Positions 1-9,326 of a DNA stretch of 39,563 nt are shown piece by piece. Position 1 is the stretch's first letter; each line of letters opens with the position of its first letter. Source of the DNA: Proteobacteria bacterium UBA1844 (lineage in GTDB: Bacteria; Pseudomonadota; Gammaproteobacteria; Steroidobacterales; Woeseiaceae); contig DDIS01000018.1 of the NCBI GenBank assembly GCA_002338615.1, positions 1 to 39,563 on the forward strand, given 5' to 3'. The notes under the pieces are model-generated. The model searched no databases, was not told the DNA's origin, and worked only from the letters and a program-made list of their open reading frames with translations. The position numbers were made by a program, and so were the translations under genes.

Positions 1-930
<930 letters not shown>

Positions 931-941
931 AGCTGGTAGCA

Positions 942-1130
942 TGCGATCGCGGCAGGATGCCGCTCCTACGACAATCTCGACCGTAGGAGCGCCGTCCCGG
1001 CGCGATCAATAAAGCAGGAGCGCCGTCCCGGCGCGATCAATAAAGCAGGAGCGCCGTCCGCGGCGCAAAGAAACGCAGGAGCGCCGTCCGCGGCGCAATT
1101 AAACGTAGGAGCGCCGTCCGCGGCGCGATC
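942..1130. repeat. REP-like array: one inverted and five direct palindromic units
   Basis: Five direct copies begin with AGGAGCGCCG at 985, 1016, 1047, 1077 and 1107, a period of 31 or 30 bases. Each core can fold into a GC hairpin, GCGCCG paired with CGGCGC around a 3-4 base loop (TCC or TCCG). A sixth, more diverged copy lies in inverted orientation at 942-970 and can pair with the first direct copy (982-1007) across the spacer 971-981. Units are joined by short A-rich linkers such as ATCAATAAAG. The unit type GTAGGAGCG...CGCGATC resembles REP elements widespread in gammaproteobacteria. In the transcript the array would form several hairpins between tuf and rpsJ and could act in mRNA stability, attenuation or processing; that role is inference. 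No T-run follows, so it is not a standard terminator. Confidence 0.9.
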
Positions 1131-1148
1131 AACAGACTAGGAATTATC

Positions 1149-1463
1149 GTGTCAACAAACCAAAACATTCGAATTCGTCTGAAGGCCTTTGATCATCGCC
1201 TGATCGATACCTCGGCGCGTGAAATCGTGGATACCGCGAAGCGCACCGGCGCCACGGTGAAGGGGCCCATCCCTCTGCCGATGCGTAAAGAGCGATTTAC
1301 AATTCTAATTTCGCCGCACGTCAACAAGGATGCTCGTGACCAGTATGAAATCCGTACGCACAAGCGACTGATGGACATTGTGGACCCCACCGACAAAACC
1401 GTTGATGCGCTCATGAAGCTCGAGTTGCCCGCGGGTGTGGACGTCCAGATCAAGCTGAATTGA
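1149..1463 (+). CDS. rpsJ: 30S ribosomal protein S10 (NusE)
   Basis: S10 is part of the 30S head and, as NusE with NusB, of transcription antitermination complexes. At 104 residues it matches the family (103 in E. coli), with the typical start [17 protein letters not shown] and the conserved block [27 protein letters not shown] split around residues 37-65. The start is GTG at 1149, preceded by AGGA at 1139-1142 with a 6-base gap; no ATG precedes it. The gene is cut off from the rest of the S10 operon by a 450-base gap that holds its own promoter signals, and from tuf by a REP array, so it probably travels on the tuf transcript. Confidence 0.98.
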   Translation: MSTNQNIRIRLKAFDHRLIDTSAREIVDTAKRTGATVKGPIPLPMRKERFTILISPHVNKDARDQYEIRTHKRLMDIVDPTDKTVDALMKLELPAGVDVQIKLN

Positions 1464-1540
1464 GTGCGCCAGCCGGTTTTTAGATAATTATCGGATTATC
1501 AGTCACTTGGATCAGTAGCAAAACGCATCTTTGGGCGCGC

Positions 1541-1597
1541 AGAATATTTTTCTCATTTGGCTTGTATTTGCATCGCTGCTAGGTAAAATGGCGGGCT
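1541..1597 (+). promoter_or_regulatory. Putative sigma70 ribosomal-type promoter for rplC onward
   Basis: A TTGTAT -35 (1562-1567) and a good -10, TAAAAT (1584-1589), are 16 bases apart, giving a start near 1596. Upstream, 1541-1560 is A/T rich like an UP element. Directly after the -10 comes a very GC-rich discriminator (GGCGGGC, 1590-1596), a hallmark of promoters under ppGpp/DksA stringent control. The -35 matches consensus at only three of six bases. The placement inside the gap between rpsJ and rplC makes biological sense. Confidence 0.6.
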
Positions 1598-1916
1598 CGC
1601 TGGGTCAGGCCGGGCCGGGAGTCGGCCTGAAACAGAAGAATGTCACGCGGTTGTCCGCGATTCGTTCGAACTAAGGTCGCCAGGAAACTGTGGGCGACAC
1701 GGCAAATCCCGGATCTGCCGGTCCCATGCGATGCAGGGGCTGGAACATTGGGTCAGCTGCTTAAGCTTTAAAGAACACGAAGTTCTTAGGCGTAGCTGGC
1801 CCTTTCGCGTGTCTGGACGATGCGTGAATTGAGGTCGCACCAACCGAAGTGCCGACTTTGAAAGAGATTTTAACGAGTTTGACGCTGGCCAATCGAAGTC
1901 GGCGTGGAGTTTGAAC
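1598..1916 (+). promoter_or_regulatory. Structured 5' leader of the rplC-led operon
   Basis: About 320 non-coding bases lie between the putative promoter and rplC. Visible stems are: TCAGGCCG (1605-1612) with 1623-1630; CGCGG (1646-1650) with 1655-1659; a 10-base-pair helix of 1751-1760 with 1792-1801 that encloses a hairpin 1771-1776/1782-1787; and a 10-pair helix 1851-1860/1894-1903 ending just before the rplC ribosome-binding site GGAG (1906-1909). In E. coli a structured S10 leader upstream of rpsJ binds L4 and represses the operon; here a comparable leader sits after rpsJ. L4 control of this one is inference. I saw no protein-like frame in it on either strand. Confidence 0.6.
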
Positions 1917-2561
1917 ATGACTATGGGTCTTGTTGGCCGCAAATGCGGCATGACGCGCATCTTTACCGATGACGGAGTTTCGATTCCTGTCACCGTTATT
2001 GAGGCACAGCCAAATAAAATTACGCAGGTGAAAACCGTCGAATCTGACGGTTACCGGGCGTTGCAGGTATCCTCCGGTAGCCGGAAGGCATCGCGTGTCG
2101 TCAAGTCACGTGCCGGTCATTTTGCCAAGGCAAAGGTCGAAGCCGGCGATTTGATGACCGAGTTTCGCATTGACGAAAATGATGAAACGGCCTACGAACT
2201 GGGCAAGGAACTAAAAGTCGACCTTTTCGCCGAAGGCCAGAAAGTCGATGTTATCGGCACAACAATCGGCAAGGGCTTTGCGGGCACCGTGAAGCGGCAC
2301 CACTTCCGCATGCAGGATGCGACGCACGGCAACTCCGTTTCGCATCGCGCGCCCGGTTCAATTGGCCAGAACCAGACGCCGGGCCGCGTGTTCAAGGGCA
2401 AGAAGATGTCCGGCCATATGGGCAACGTGCGGCGCACCATGCAGAACCTCGTCGTTGTGCGTGTCGATAACGATCGAAATCTGCTTTTGATTCGCGGCGC
2501 CGTGCCCGGCTCGAAAGGCGGTCGCGTTATCGTTCGTCCAGCCATCAAAGCGAAGAACTGA
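1917..2561 (+). CDS. rplC: 50S ribosomal protein L3
   Basis: L3 starts 50S assembly and reaches the peptidyl transferase centre. The protein opens with [16 protein letters not shown] and has the conserved loop around [23 protein letters not shown] split near residues 142-164, where E. coli L3 carries the Gln methylated by PrmB. I chose ATG 1917 because GGAG at 1906-1909 lies 7 bases before it. A TTG at 1911 is too close, and ATG 1923 would leave 13 bases. At 214 residues it is close to the usual 209. It is the first gene after the structured leader, so its start is well placed for translational control. Confidence 0.97.
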   Translation: MTMGLVGRKCGMTRIFTDDGVSIPVTVIEAQPNKITQVKTVESDGYRALQVSSGSRKASRVVKSRAGHFAKAKVEAGDLMTEFRIDENDETAYELGKELKVDLFAEGQKVDVIGTTIGKGFAGTVKRHHFRMQDATHGNSVSHRAPGSIGQNQTPGRVFKGKKMSGHMGNVRRTMQNLVVVRVDNDRNLLLIRGAVPGSKGGRVIVRPAIKAKN

Positions 2562-2571
2562 GGCCGTGACG

Positions 2572-3174
2572 ATGAAAATAAAATTGGCAGATAAAGGCAC
2601 GGTTGACGTCGCCGAGGCAGCATTTGGGGCCGCCTTTAATGAGCCCCTTGTGCACCAGGTCGTTACGGCGTACCTGGCAGGCAGCCGTGCCGGGACCAAG
2701 GCACAGAAGAATCGCGCGGCGGTTCGCGGTGGTGGCGTAAAGCCCTGGCGGCAGAAAGGCACCGGTCGCGCCCGTGCCGGCACGATTCGAAGCCCGATCT
2801 GGGTCGGCGGTGGTCGTACTTTCGCAGCACAGCCACGCGATCATAGTCAGAAAGTTAACAAGAAGATGTACCGCGCGGCGTTGCGCTCGATGATTTCCGA
2901 ATTGCACCGCCAGGAACGGTTGGTCGTGGTCGAGTCGCTCGAGCTCGAGGCGCCAAAGACGAAGTTGCTTGCGACCAAGTTGAAGGAGCTCGAACTCGAC
3001 AATGTCCTGATATTGAATGAGGCTTTCGACGAAAAGCTTTTTCTTGCGGCCCGCAACCTGCCGAATGTTGGTATTTGTGATGCCGGTTCAATTGATCCGG
3101 TGGTATTGATTCGATTCGAAAAGGTGCTGGTGACACTGCCGGCATTGAAGTTGATTGAGGAGCGCCTGTCATGA
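2572..3174 (+). CDS. rplD: 50S ribosomal protein L4
   Basis: L4 lines the peptide exit tunnel and in E. coli represses its own operon at transcription and translation. The protein (200 residues, E. coli 201) shows the basic extended loop [19 protein letters not shown] (about residues 62-80) and the downstream [20 protein letters not shown] 2572 is preferred over GTG 2566, because GAGG (2560-2563) is 8 bases before the ATG but only 2 before the GTG. The gene lies 10 bases after rplC and overlaps rplW by four bases. Confidence 0.97.
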   Translation: MKIKLADKGTVDVAEAAFGAAFNEPLVHQVVTAYLAGSRAGTKAQKNRAAVRGGGVKPWRQKGTGRARAGTIRSPIWVGGGRTFAAQPRDHSQKVNKKMYRAALRSMISELHRQERLVVVESLELEAPKTKLLATKLKELELDNVLILNEAFDEKLFLAARNLPNVGICDAGSIDPVVLIRFEKVLVTLPALKLIEERLS

Positions 3175-3479
3175 GTCAAGCTGCTCACCAGGAACGTTTG
3201 ATGACTGTTATTCGTGGACCACACCTGTCCGAAAAGGCACACGTTGCCACGGAGAAGAATCAGGTCGTGTTGCGCGTCAGGACCGATGCGAGCAAGGCGG
3301 AAATCAAGAAAGCCGTCGAGTTGCTGTTCGAGGTTTCGGTCGAGCGGGTTCAGGTTGTCAACGTAAAAGGCAAGACGAAGCGCTTCGGACGCACCACTGG
3401 CCGCCGGTCAGACTGGAAAAAGGCTTACGTAAAGCTCGCCGAAGGTGCCTCACTTGATGCCTTCATGGGCGGGGAATAA
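3171..3479 (+). CDS. rplW: 50S ribosomal protein L23
   Basis: L23 sits at the tunnel exit and is the docking point for trigger factor and SRP. At 102 residues it is a normal length. The N-terminal motif GPHLSEKA is present, and Glu21 aligns with E. coli Glu18, the trigger factor contact. The C-terminal part contains [17 protein letters not shown] overlap with the rplD stop (3171-3174) indicates translational coupling. Confidence 0.97.
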   Translation: MSQAAHQERLMTVIRGPHLSEKAHVATEKNQVVLRVRTDASKAEIKKAVELLFEVSVERVQVVNVKGKTKRFGRTTGRRSDWKKAYVKLAEGASLDAFMGGE

Positions 3480-3491
3480 GGGTTAGCGAAT

Positions 3492-4322
3492 ATGTCATTG
3501 CATAAAGCAAAACCGACTTCGGCAGGGCGACGTTTTGTTGTCAGCGTCAAGACCACCAACTTGTACAAAGGCAAGCCGCATGCCGCATTGCTGGAAAAGA
3601 AGATCTCCAAAGGCGGTCGTAATAACAATGGTCGCATAACCGTTCGTCACCAGGGCGGCGGCCACAAGCAACATTACCGCCTGATCGATTTCAAGCGCGA
3701 CAAGGATGGCATTCCTGGCGTTGTTGAACGTCTCGAATACGATCCGAATCGCAGCGCGCATATTGCATTGATCAAGTATGCCGATGGCGAGCGTCGCTAC
3801 ATACTTGCACCCAAGGGTGTTGAGCTGGGCACGCCGATCATCAGTGGCGATGAGGCCGCTATCAAGCCGGGTAATTCGCTGCCAATCCGGGCGATCCCGG
3901 TCGGTACCGTTATACACAATGTCGAGATGAAGCCAGGCAAGGGCGGGCAGTTGGTGCGGTCCGCCGGTTGCGCGGCGCAACTCGCGGCACGCGAAGGCGC
4001 TTATGCGACGGTGCGACTGCGTTCCGGTGAAGTGCGCAAGATTCACGTTGATTGTCGCGCAACCATTGGCGAAGTCGGGCACGGCGAGCACAACCTGCGC
4101 AAGCTGGGCAAGGCTGGTGCGCAGCGCTGGCGAGGCGTTCGGCCGACGGTACGGGGTGTTGCGATGAACCCGGTGGATCACCCGCATGGTGGCGGTGAAG
4201 GCCGGACTTCCGGTGGACGCCATCCGGTGAGCCCATGGGGTGCGCCAACCAAGGGCGCCAAGACACGCAAGAACAAGCGCACGGACAGCATGATCGTCCG
4301 CCGGCGCAAGCGTAAAAAGTAG
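3492..4322 (+). CDS. rplB: 50S ribosomal protein L2
   Basis: L2 binds 23S rRNA near the peptidyl transferase centre and is needed for subunit joining. The protein is 276 residues (E. coli 273). The signature region [14 protein letters not shown] contains His230, equivalent to the E. coli His229 studied for peptidyl transfer, and is followed by HPVSPWG and a strongly basic tail (RRRKRKK). It is the longest ribosomal protein here and is 12 bases downstream of rplW. Confidence 0.98.
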   Translation: MSLHKAKPTSAGRRFVVSVKTTNLYKGKPHAALLEKKISKGGRNNNGRITVRHQGGGHKQHYRLIDFKRDKDGIPGVVERLEYDPNRSAHIALIKYADGERRYILAPKGVELGTPIISGDEAAIKPGNSLPIRAIPVGTVIHNVEMKPGKGGQLVRSAGCAAQLAAREGAYATVRLRSGEVRKIHVDCRATIGEVGHGEHNLRKLGKAGAQRWRGVRPTVRGVAMNPVDHPHGGGEGRTSGGRHPVSPWGAPTKGAKTRKNKRTDSMIVRRRKRKK

Positions 4323-4335
4323 AGGATCAGGATAA

Positions 4336-4608
4336 ATGCCACGTAGTGTGAGAAAAGGCCCGTTCGTCGATAGCCACCTGGCGAAGAAAGTAGCCGCGGC
4401 CAGCAAAGCCAATGACAGGCGACCAATCAAGACCTGGTCGCGTCGTTCCATGGTATTGCCGGACATGGTTGGTCTGACAATCGCTGTGCACAACGGTCGT
4501 CAGCATGTGCCTGTTCTGATATCAGAAAATATGGTTGGTCACAAACTCGGTGAGTTTGCGATAACCCGTACCTTTCGCGGTCACTCCGGTGACCGGAAAA
4601 CGAAATAA
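4336..4608 (+). CDS. rpsS: 30S ribosomal protein S19
   Basis: S19 is a head protein of the 30S subunit that pairs with S13 near the A-site tRNA. It is 90 residues long and opens with the canonical [19 protein letters not shown]. The block [22 protein letters not shown] is split around residues 34-55, and the C-terminal [15 protein letters not shown] follows. A GAGGA ribosome-binding site lies just upstream at 4322-4326. Confidence 0.98.
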   Translation: MPRSVRKGPFVDSHLAKKVAAASKANDRRPIKTWSRRSMVLPDMVGLTIAVHNGRQHVPVLISENMVGHKLGEFAITRTFRGHSGDRKTK

Positions 4609-4625
4609 GTCCAGGGAGTTTCGCT

Positions 4626-4958
4626 ATGCAGGTTGCAGCAACACTTCGATATGCGCGTGTGTCTCCGCAGAAATGCCGCTTGGTGGCTGACATCATTCGC
4701 GGCAAATCAGTAGACGAAGCTCTTCGTACTTTGACGTTTTCGCCAAAGAAGAGTGCCCAGATCGTGAAAAAGATTCTCGAGTCGGCGATTGCCAACGCAG
4801 AACACAATCACGGCGCGGACATAGACGAATTGAAAGTTTCGACGGTAGAAGTGAACGAAGCACCAAGGTTCCGACGCTATCGCGCACGGGCAAAAGGCCG
4901 CGGAACGCGAATTATCAAACGTAACAGCCATATCACTATTCAGGTCGGCGACGAGTAA
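4626..4958 (+). CDS. rplV: 50S ribosomal protein L22
   Basis: L22 spans the 50S from surface to tunnel; its beta-hairpin tip forms part of the tunnel constriction and is a known site of macrolide-resistance changes. At 110 residues it has the standard E. coli length. The start region [19 protein letters not shown] and the C-terminal hairpin arm [17 protein letters not shown] (about residues 80-96) are intact. It lies 17 bases after rpsS with a purine-rich ribosome-binding site (CAGGGAG). Confidence 0.97.
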   Translation: MQVAATLRYARVSPQKCRLVADIIRGKSVDEALRTLTFSPKKSAQIVKKILESAIANAEHNHGADIDELKVSTVEVNEAPRFRRYRARAKGRGTRIIKRNSHITIQVGDE

Positions 4959-4972
4959 GCGAGTAAGTAAGT

Positions 4973-5665
4973 ATGGGTCAAAAAGTACATCCAACCGGTA
5001 TTCGCCTTGGCATCGTCAAGGACTGGACTTCGAAATGGTACGCTGATGCGAAGACGTTTCCGCATTACGTCAAGATGGACAACAAGCTGCGCGTGTTCAT
5101 CAAGAAGAAGCTGAAGGAAGCGTCCGTCAGCCGGATAACGATCGAGCGACCTGCAAAGAAGGTGAATGTCACTATCTTTACGGCACGACCCGGCATTGTG
5201 ATTGGCAAGAAGGGCGAGGATATTGAGAAACTTCGTGCGGAAGCGGCGAAGTTGATTGGCATGCACATTAATGACGTGCGTATCAATATCAACGAGATTC
5301 GCAAGCCCGAACTGGATGCACAATTGGTTGCTGAAGGCATTGCTCAGCAGCTTGAGCGGCGCGTGATGTTTCGTCGTGCGATGAAGCGTGCGGTGACCAA
5401 TACCATGCGCGTGGGTGCTGAAGGCGTCAAGGTCAAGGTTGGCGGCCGGTTGAATGGCGCGGAAATTGCGCGTTCTGAATGGTATCGCGAAGGCCGCGTG
5501 CCATTGCACACACTGCGTGCAGACATTGATTACGGCGTTGCGGAAGCGTACACGACCTATGGCGTTATTGGCGTCAAGGTCTGGATATTCAAGGGTGAGG
5601 TTTTTGACAGACCTGAGGCTGTGTCGGCTGAGCCGGCTGAAGCGGCGGCAGGGGCGCGTTCCTGA
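4973..5665 (+). CDS. rpsC: 30S ribosomal protein S3
   Basis: S3 lies at the mRNA entry channel and helps the ribosome unwind mRNA. The N-terminal type II KH domain is visible, with the loop [11 protein letters not shown] at residues 74-84 (GKKG 78-81), followed by the S3 C-terminal domain around [19 protein letters not shown]. The protein is 230 residues (E. coli 233). Its final 20 residues are an alanine/glutamate-rich tail. The short spacer before it holds the small direct repeat GAGTAAGTAAGTA. Confidence 0.97.
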   Translation: MGQKVHPTGIRLGIVKDWTSKWYADAKTFPHYVKMDNKLRVFIKKKLKEASVSRITIERPAKKVNVTIFTARPGIVIGKKGEDIEKLRAEAAKLIGMHINDVRININEIRKPELDAQLVAEGIAQQLERRVMFRRAMKRAVTNTMRVGAEGVKVKVGGRLNGAEIARSEWYREGRVPLHTLRADIDYGVAEAYTTYGVIGVKVWIFKGEVFDRPEAVSAEPAEAAAGARS

Positions 5666-5703
5666 GCGCGGTTTGCCAGGGACTGTTGGCTAAGGATTAA
5701 GAA

Positions 5704-6117
5704 ATGCTACAACCAAAACGTACTAAGTTTCGCAAACAGATGAAAGGTCGCAACCGCGGTCTTGCCGTGCGCGGCAGTGCCGTATCGTTTGGCGAGTATG
5801 GCTTGAAAGCTGTCGGGCGTGGCCGCATGACCGCACGACAGATCGAAGCCGCACGTCGCGCGATGACGCGCCACATCAAGCGTGGCGGCAAGATCTGGAT
5901 TCGGGTGTTTCCGGACAAGCCGATAACGAAGAAGCCGCTCGAAGTGCGACAGGGCAAAGGCAAGGGCAACGTCGAGTACTGGGTATGCCAGATCCAGCCC
6001 GGCCGTATGTTGTATGAAATGGAAGGCGTGACGGAAGAGGTAGCGCGTGAAGCGTTTGCCCTGGCAGCGGCCAAGCTGCCCTTCCAGACCACATTCGTTA
6101 CCCGGCAGGTAATGTGA
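5704..6117 (+). CDS. rplP: 50S ribosomal protein L16
   Basis: L16 contacts the A-site tRNA elbow region and is a late assembly protein. It has 137 residues (E. coli 136) with the expected start [19 protein letters not shown] and the block [20 protein letters not shown] around residues 84-103. An AAGGA ribosome-binding site is present upstream. Its stop overlaps the first base of the rpmC start (TGATG). Confidence 0.97.
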   Translation: MLQPKRTKFRKQMKGRNRGLAVRGSAVSFGEYGLKAVGRGRMTARQIEAARRAMTRHIKRGGKIWIRVFPDKPITKKPLEVRQGKGKGNVEYWVCQIQPGRMLYEMEGVTEEVAREAFALAAAKLPFQTTFVTRQVM

Positions 6118-6332
6118 TGAACGTACAGGATCTTCGTAACAAATCGCTCGATGAGCTCAATACCGAGCTTGTTGCGCTGCGACGCGAGCAGTTCAATTTG
6201 CGTATGCAACAGGCGAATGGTGAGTTGAACAAGCACACCGAGCACCGCCGTGTAAGAAAAGATATTGCGCGCATCAAAACGGTACTGTCCGAACAAAAGC
6301 GTTCGGCCAGCGACAAGAAGAAAGGGTCTTAA
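6117..6332 (+). CDS. rpmC: 50S ribosomal protein L29
   Basis: L29 is a small helical-hairpin protein near the tunnel exit, beside L23. The motif LRREQFNLRMQQA (residues ~22-34) is diagnostic. ATG 6117 overlaps the rplP TGA by one base and aligns with the family start; a GTG three bases earlier is less likely. At 71 residues it is a little longer than the 63 of E. coli, because of a lysine/serine-rich C-terminal tail. Confidence 0.95.
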   Translation: MNVQDLRNKSLDELNTELVALRREQFNLRMQQANGELNKHTEHRRVRKDIARIKTVLSEQKRSASDKKKGS

Positions 6333-6343
6333 GGTAAAGAAAG

Positions 6344-6613
6344 ATGAGTGAAGAAAAGAATACTCAGCGCACTCTCGTTGGCCGTGTTGTCAGTGACAAG
6401 ATGGACAAGACCGTCTCTGTCGCGATTGAACGCATGATCAAGCATCCGGTGTATGGCAAGTACATTCGTCGCACGTCCAAAGTATTGGCGCATGATGCGG
6501 CAAATGAATGCAAGCCGGGTGACAGGGTACAGATTGCCGAATGCCGTCCGATTTCGAAAAACAAGTCATGGGCTGTGGTCAACGTTGTTGATCGTGCGGC
6601 AGACCGGTCGTAA
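6344..6613 (+). CDS. rpsQ: 30S ribosomal protein S17
   Basis: S17 is a primary binding protein of the 16S 5' domain with an OB fold. At 89 residues it shows [21 protein letters not shown] near the N-terminus and [18 protein letters not shown] in the C-terminal half, both typical. It lies 11 bases after rpmC. Confidence 0.97.
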   Translation: MSEEKNTQRTLVGRVVSDKMDKTVSVAIERMIKHPVYGKYIRRTSKVLAHDAANECKPGDRVQIAECRPISKNKSWAVVNVVDRAADRS

Positions 6614-6652
6614 GTAGTCAGTCGTAAGAAACCATAATTCAGGAATGCAGTC

Positions 6653-7021
6653 ATGATTCAGATGCAGACAGTTCTCGATGCGGCAGACAACTCCGGTGCG
6701 CGGCGTGTGCAGTGCATTAAAGTACTCGGCGGATCGAAGCGCCGCTACGCGAGCGTTGGTGATGTCATCAAGGTGAGCGTAAAGGACGCTATTCCACGCG
6801 GAAAGGTCAAGAAGGGCGAGGTTTACAACGCAGTCGTAGTACGTACTCGCAAGGGTGTTCGTCGTAAGGACGGTTCCCTGATTCGTTTTGACGGTAATGC
6901 GGCGGTTCTGTTGAACGCGCGCCTTGAGCCGATCGGCACTCGTATTTTCGGCCCGGTCACCCGCGAATTGCGGACGAACCGTTTTATGAAAATTATTTCG
7001 CTGGCACCCGAGGTTCTGTAA
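6653..7021 (+). CDS. rplN: 50S ribosomal protein L14
   Basis: L14 forms inter-subunit bridges and is the binding site of the silencing factor RsfS. The protein is 122 residues (E. coli 123). It opens [24 protein letters not shown] in two overlapping conserved blocks and contains [18 protein letters not shown] and the C-terminal FGPVTRELR. In E. coli this gene starts the spc operon; here the 39-base gap before it shows no clear promoter, so it is probably read from upstream. Confidence 0.97.
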   Translation: MIQMQTVLDAADNSGARRVQCIKVLGGSKRRYASVGDVIKVSVKDAIPRGKVKKGEVYNAVVVRTRKGVRRKDGSLIRFDGNAAVLLNARLEPIGTRIFGPVTRELRTNRFMKIISLAPEVL

Positions 7022-7047
7022 GAACCTTGTAATTACGGTCAAAAGCT

Positions 7048-7362
7048 ATGAATAAGATCAGAAAGGGCGATGAAGTCATCGTCAGAACCGGCAAGGACAA
7101 AGGTCGCCGCGGCACGATTCTGGAAGTGTTTCCGGATGGGCGGGTGCTGGTTGAGGGCATTAATATTGCCAGGAAGCACGTCAAGCCGAACCCGAATATC
7201 GGAGAGCCGGGCGGAATTCAGAACAAGGCAATGCCGATAGAGCATTCAAACGTCATGGTATTCAATGCCAAGACGAAGCAGGGCGAGCGCGTAGGATTCA
7301 AGATCAAGGACGACGGCAGCAAGGTTCGAGTATTCAGGAACGGCGACACGGTCGACCTTTAG
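7048..7362 (+). CDS. rplX: 50S ribosomal protein L24
   Basis: L24 is an assembly initiator of the 50S subunit carrying a KOW motif. The sequence [19 protein letters not shown] contains the KOW segment (residues ~5-30), and [15 protein letters not shown] follows at ~49-63. It has 104 residues, equal to E. coli. The 55 bases to rplE are discussed under rejected items (S8 site). Confidence 0.97.
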   Translation: MNKIRKGDEVIVRTGKDKGRRGTILEVFPDGRVLVEGINIARKHVKPNPNIGEPGGIQNKAMPIEHSNVMVFNAKTKQGERVGFKIKDDGSKVRVFRNGDTVDL

Positions 7363-7417
7363 TTTATCGACAATTCATTGATCGACGCTCTGGTCGGCGT
7401 CAAATTGGAATTAGAAA

Positions 7418-7957
7418 ATGGCTCGTTTACAGGAAAAATTCAACACGGAACTGAAGGGCGCCCTGCAGAAAAAGCTGGGGCTCAGCAATCCCATGCAGGT
7501 TCCGCGGATCACAAAAATTACGCTGAATATGGGTGTAGGCGAGGCCGTGGCGGACAAAAAGGTACTTGAGAGTGCCCGGGCCGACATGGAGAAGATTGCC
7601 GGCCAGAAATCGGTAGTTCGCCTCGCGCGCAAATCAGTAGCCGGCTTCAAGATTCGTGAAGAAATGCCTATCGGCTGCAAAGTCACGCTGCGCCGCGAAC
7701 GCATGTACGAGTTTCTGGATCGCCTGGTGAATATCGCGATACCGCGTGTTCGTGATTTTCGCGGCTTGAATCCACGTTCGTTCGACCGTCAGGGCAACTA
7801 CAGCCTTGGTGTTACCGAGCAGATTATCTTTCCGGAGATAAATTACGACGAGATTGATGCATTGCGGGGCATGGACGTCACGATTACCACGACGGCGCGA
7901 AACGCCGCGGAAGGCAGGGCGCTGCTGGAAGCGTTCAACTTTCCGTTCAAGAAGTAG
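7418..7957 (+). CDS. rplE: 50S ribosomal protein L5
   Basis: L5 binds 5S rRNA in the central protuberance and contacts the P-site tRNA. The protein has the family length of 179 residues, with [15 protein letters not shown] (~31-45), [18 protein letters not shown] (~84-101) and the C-terminal [19 protein letters not shown]. The ribosome-binding site is weak (GGAATTAGAAA), as is common where S8 controls this gene in enterobacteria. Confidence 0.97.
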   Translation: MARLQEKFNTELKGALQKKLGLSNPMQVPRITKITLNMGVGEAVADKKVLESARADMEKIAGQKSVVRLARKSVAGFKIREEMPIGCKVTLRRERMYEFLDRLVNIAIPRVRDFRGLNPRSFDRQGNYSLGVTEQIIFPEINYDEIDALRGMDVTITTTARNAAEGRALLEAFNFPFKK

Positions 7958-7967
7958 GAAACAAAGA

Positions 7968-8273
7968 ATGGCCAAGAAATCAATGATCATGCGTGAACTG
8001 AAACGCGAGAAGCTGGCGGCACGCTACGCGAAAAAGCGTGCAGCGCTGAAAGCGACAGTCCGCGATATCAATAGTACCGACGACGAGCGCGAGGTAGCGC
8101 AGGCGAAGTTGAACGCAATGCCGCGTGACTCAAGCCCGATACGGCAACGAAATCGCTGCCAGATCACCGGCCGGCCGCACGGTGTTTATCGCAAGTTTGG
8201 CCTGGGTCGAAACAAGCTGCGTGAAGCCGCAATGCGTGGCGAAATTCCGGGCCTGACCAAAGCCAGTTGGTAG
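7968..8273 (+). CDS. rpsN: 30S ribosomal protein S14, zinc-free form
   Basis: S14 is a 30S head protein. It is the long, zinc-independent (C-) form of 101 residues: there is one Cys in [20 protein letters not shown], not two CxxC pairs. ATG 7968 is chosen because [17 protein letters not shown] matches the family start and TAGGAAACAAAGA provides a ribosome-binding site; the frame is open further upstream inside rplE, but that part is not S14. It lies 10 bases after rplE. Confidence 0.97.
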   Translation: MAKKSMIMRELKREKLAARYAKKRAALKATVRDINSTDDEREVAQAKLNAMPRDSSPIRQRNRCQITGRPHGVYRKFGLGRNKLREAAMRGEIPGLTKASW

Positions 8274-8286
8274 GCGGAGACAAGAT

Positions 8287-8682
8287 ATGACAATGACAGA
8301 TCCGATTTCAGACATGCTGACTCGTATTCGTAATGGCCAGAATGCGCGCAAGCCAAGCGTTGCAATGCCCGGTTCCAAGGCAAAAGCGGCAGTTGCCCGC
8401 GTGCTGAAAGACGAAGGTTATATTGCAGATTATTCGATCGACGGGGAAGGCGCAGCGAAAACGCTGACCGTGGAACTGAAGTATTTTGAAGGAGCGCCGG
8501 TAATTGAAACGATCCAGCGTAGCAGCAAGCCGGGACTTCGAATCTATCGTGGCAAGGAAGACCTGCCAAAGGTCCTGGGTGGTCTTGGTGTCGCTATCGT
8601 GTCGACTTCTGCGGGTGTCATGAGTGACCGGCAGGCGAGAGAGAAAGGAATTGGTGGTGAGGTAATCTGCGTCGTTTCCTGA
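8287..8682 (+). CDS. rpsH: 30S ribosomal protein S8
   Basis: S8 binds the central domain of 16S rRNA and in E. coli represses the spc operon by binding mRNA near rplE. The protein has 131 residues (E. coli 130), with [18 protein letters not shown] near the start and the C-terminal RNA-binding block [24 protein letters not shown] at 8276-8279 serves the ATG at 8287. Confidence 0.97.
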   Translation: MTMTDPISDMLTRIRNGQNARKPSVAMPGSKAKAAVARVLKDEGYIADYSIDGEGAAKTLTVELKYFEGAPVIETIQRSSKPGLRIYRGKEDLPKVLGGLGVAIVSTSAGVMSDRQAREKGIGGEVICVVS

Positions 8683-8715
8683 TGCCGATTAGCTTAACCA
8701 GAAGAGACAAAGACT

Positions 8716-9249
8716 ATGTCAAGAATTGCTAAAGCACCGGTGCCGCTGCCAAAAGGCGTCGAGTTCAAACAGGAAGGCAATGTTGTCACGCTCAAAGGCG
8801 GCAAAGGCTCGCTGTCGTTGGAGCTGAACAACGAAGTCGAATTGTCGGTCGAAGACAATTCACTGCAACTTGCCCCGCGTTCGGGCTCGCGGTTTTCATC
8901 GGCTATTGCAGGCACGATGCGCGCGATACTGGCGAACATGGTTGAAGGCGTGTCGGCGGGATTTGAGCGCAAGCTGGAGCTGGTTGGTGTCGGATATCGG
9001 GCACAGGCTCAGGGCAACAAGTTGAACCTGACCCTCGGCTTCTCGCATCCGGTGGTGCACGAAGTACCGGAGGGCATCACGATTGAAACGCCGAGCCAGA
9101 CCGAGATCCTGATCAAGGGTACTGACAAGCAGCGTGTTGGCCAGGTTGCGGCAGAGATTCGACGTTATCGGCCGCCGGAGCCTTACAAGGGCAAAGGCGT
9201 TCGATACGCAAATGAGCGTGTGGTTCTCAAGGAAGCCAAGAAGAAGTAG
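8716..9249 (+). CDS. rplF: 50S ribosomal protein L6
   Basis: L6 lies near the sarcin-ricin loop and the factor-binding site. At 177 residues it has the E. coli length. It has two tandem L6 folds, and the C-terminal one includes the signature [12 protein letters not shown] (residues ~153-164). The gene is followed by a hairpin before rplR. Confidence 0.97.
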   Translation: MSRIAKAPVPLPKGVEFKQEGNVVTLKGGKGSLSLELNNEVELSVEDNSLQLAPRSGSRFSSAIAGTMRAILANMVEGVSAGFERKLELVGVGYRAQAQGNKLNLTLGFSHPVVHEVPEGITIETPSQTEILIKGTDKQRVGQVAAEIRRYRPPEPYKGKGVRYANERVVLKEAKKK

Positions 9250-9273
9250 GCAGTCCAAACCAGGTAATCGGAC

Positions 9274-9294
9274 TAGACCCATTGTTCGGGTCTA
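9274..9294 (+). promoter_or_regulatory. Intercistronic hairpin with short T-run between rplF and rplR
   Basis: TAGACCC (9274-9280) pairs perfectly with GGGTCTA (9288-9294) around a 7-base loop, followed by TTTCTA. It looks like a weak intrinsic terminator or attenuator inside the operon. The stem has only three G-C pairs at its top and the T-run is broken, so full termination is unlikely. An alternative role is mRNA processing or protein binding. The pairing is plain in the sequence; the function is inference. Confidence 0.55.
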
Positions 9295-9326
9295 TTTCTA
9301 TACGGAATTTATTCAGGCATAACATC

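Noticed and set aside
985..1130. A CRISPR array, because repeats have a 30-31 base period
   Set aside because: The units abut with only short A-rich linkers and no unique spacers, and no cas genes are present; the units are palindromic REP-like elements.
1465..1500. A terminator after rpsJ
   Set aside because: An AT-rich stem (GATAAT 1483-1488 with ATTATC 1495-1500) and a T5 run exist but in the wrong order, and the stem has too few G-C pairs.
3495..4493. A 332-codon open frame on the minus strand
   Set aside because: It lies opposite rplB and rpsS, whose products are certain, and its translation has no domain features. The same holds for other long minus-strand frames in 219-14720.
4940..5509. 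A 189-codon minus-strand frame opposite rpsC
   Set aside because: It is a shadow of the S3 gene, with no start signal and no family likeness.
7378..7420. An S8-binding site before rplE, as in E. coli
   Set aside because: Only a 5-pair stem (GACGC 7384-7388 with GCGTC 7397-7401) was found; the conserved internal loop of the S8 target could not be recognised by eye.
9282..9326. An N-terminal extension of L18 from ATG 9282
   Set aside because: The extra 15 codons run through the hairpin and do not resemble L18; ATG 9327 matches the family start.
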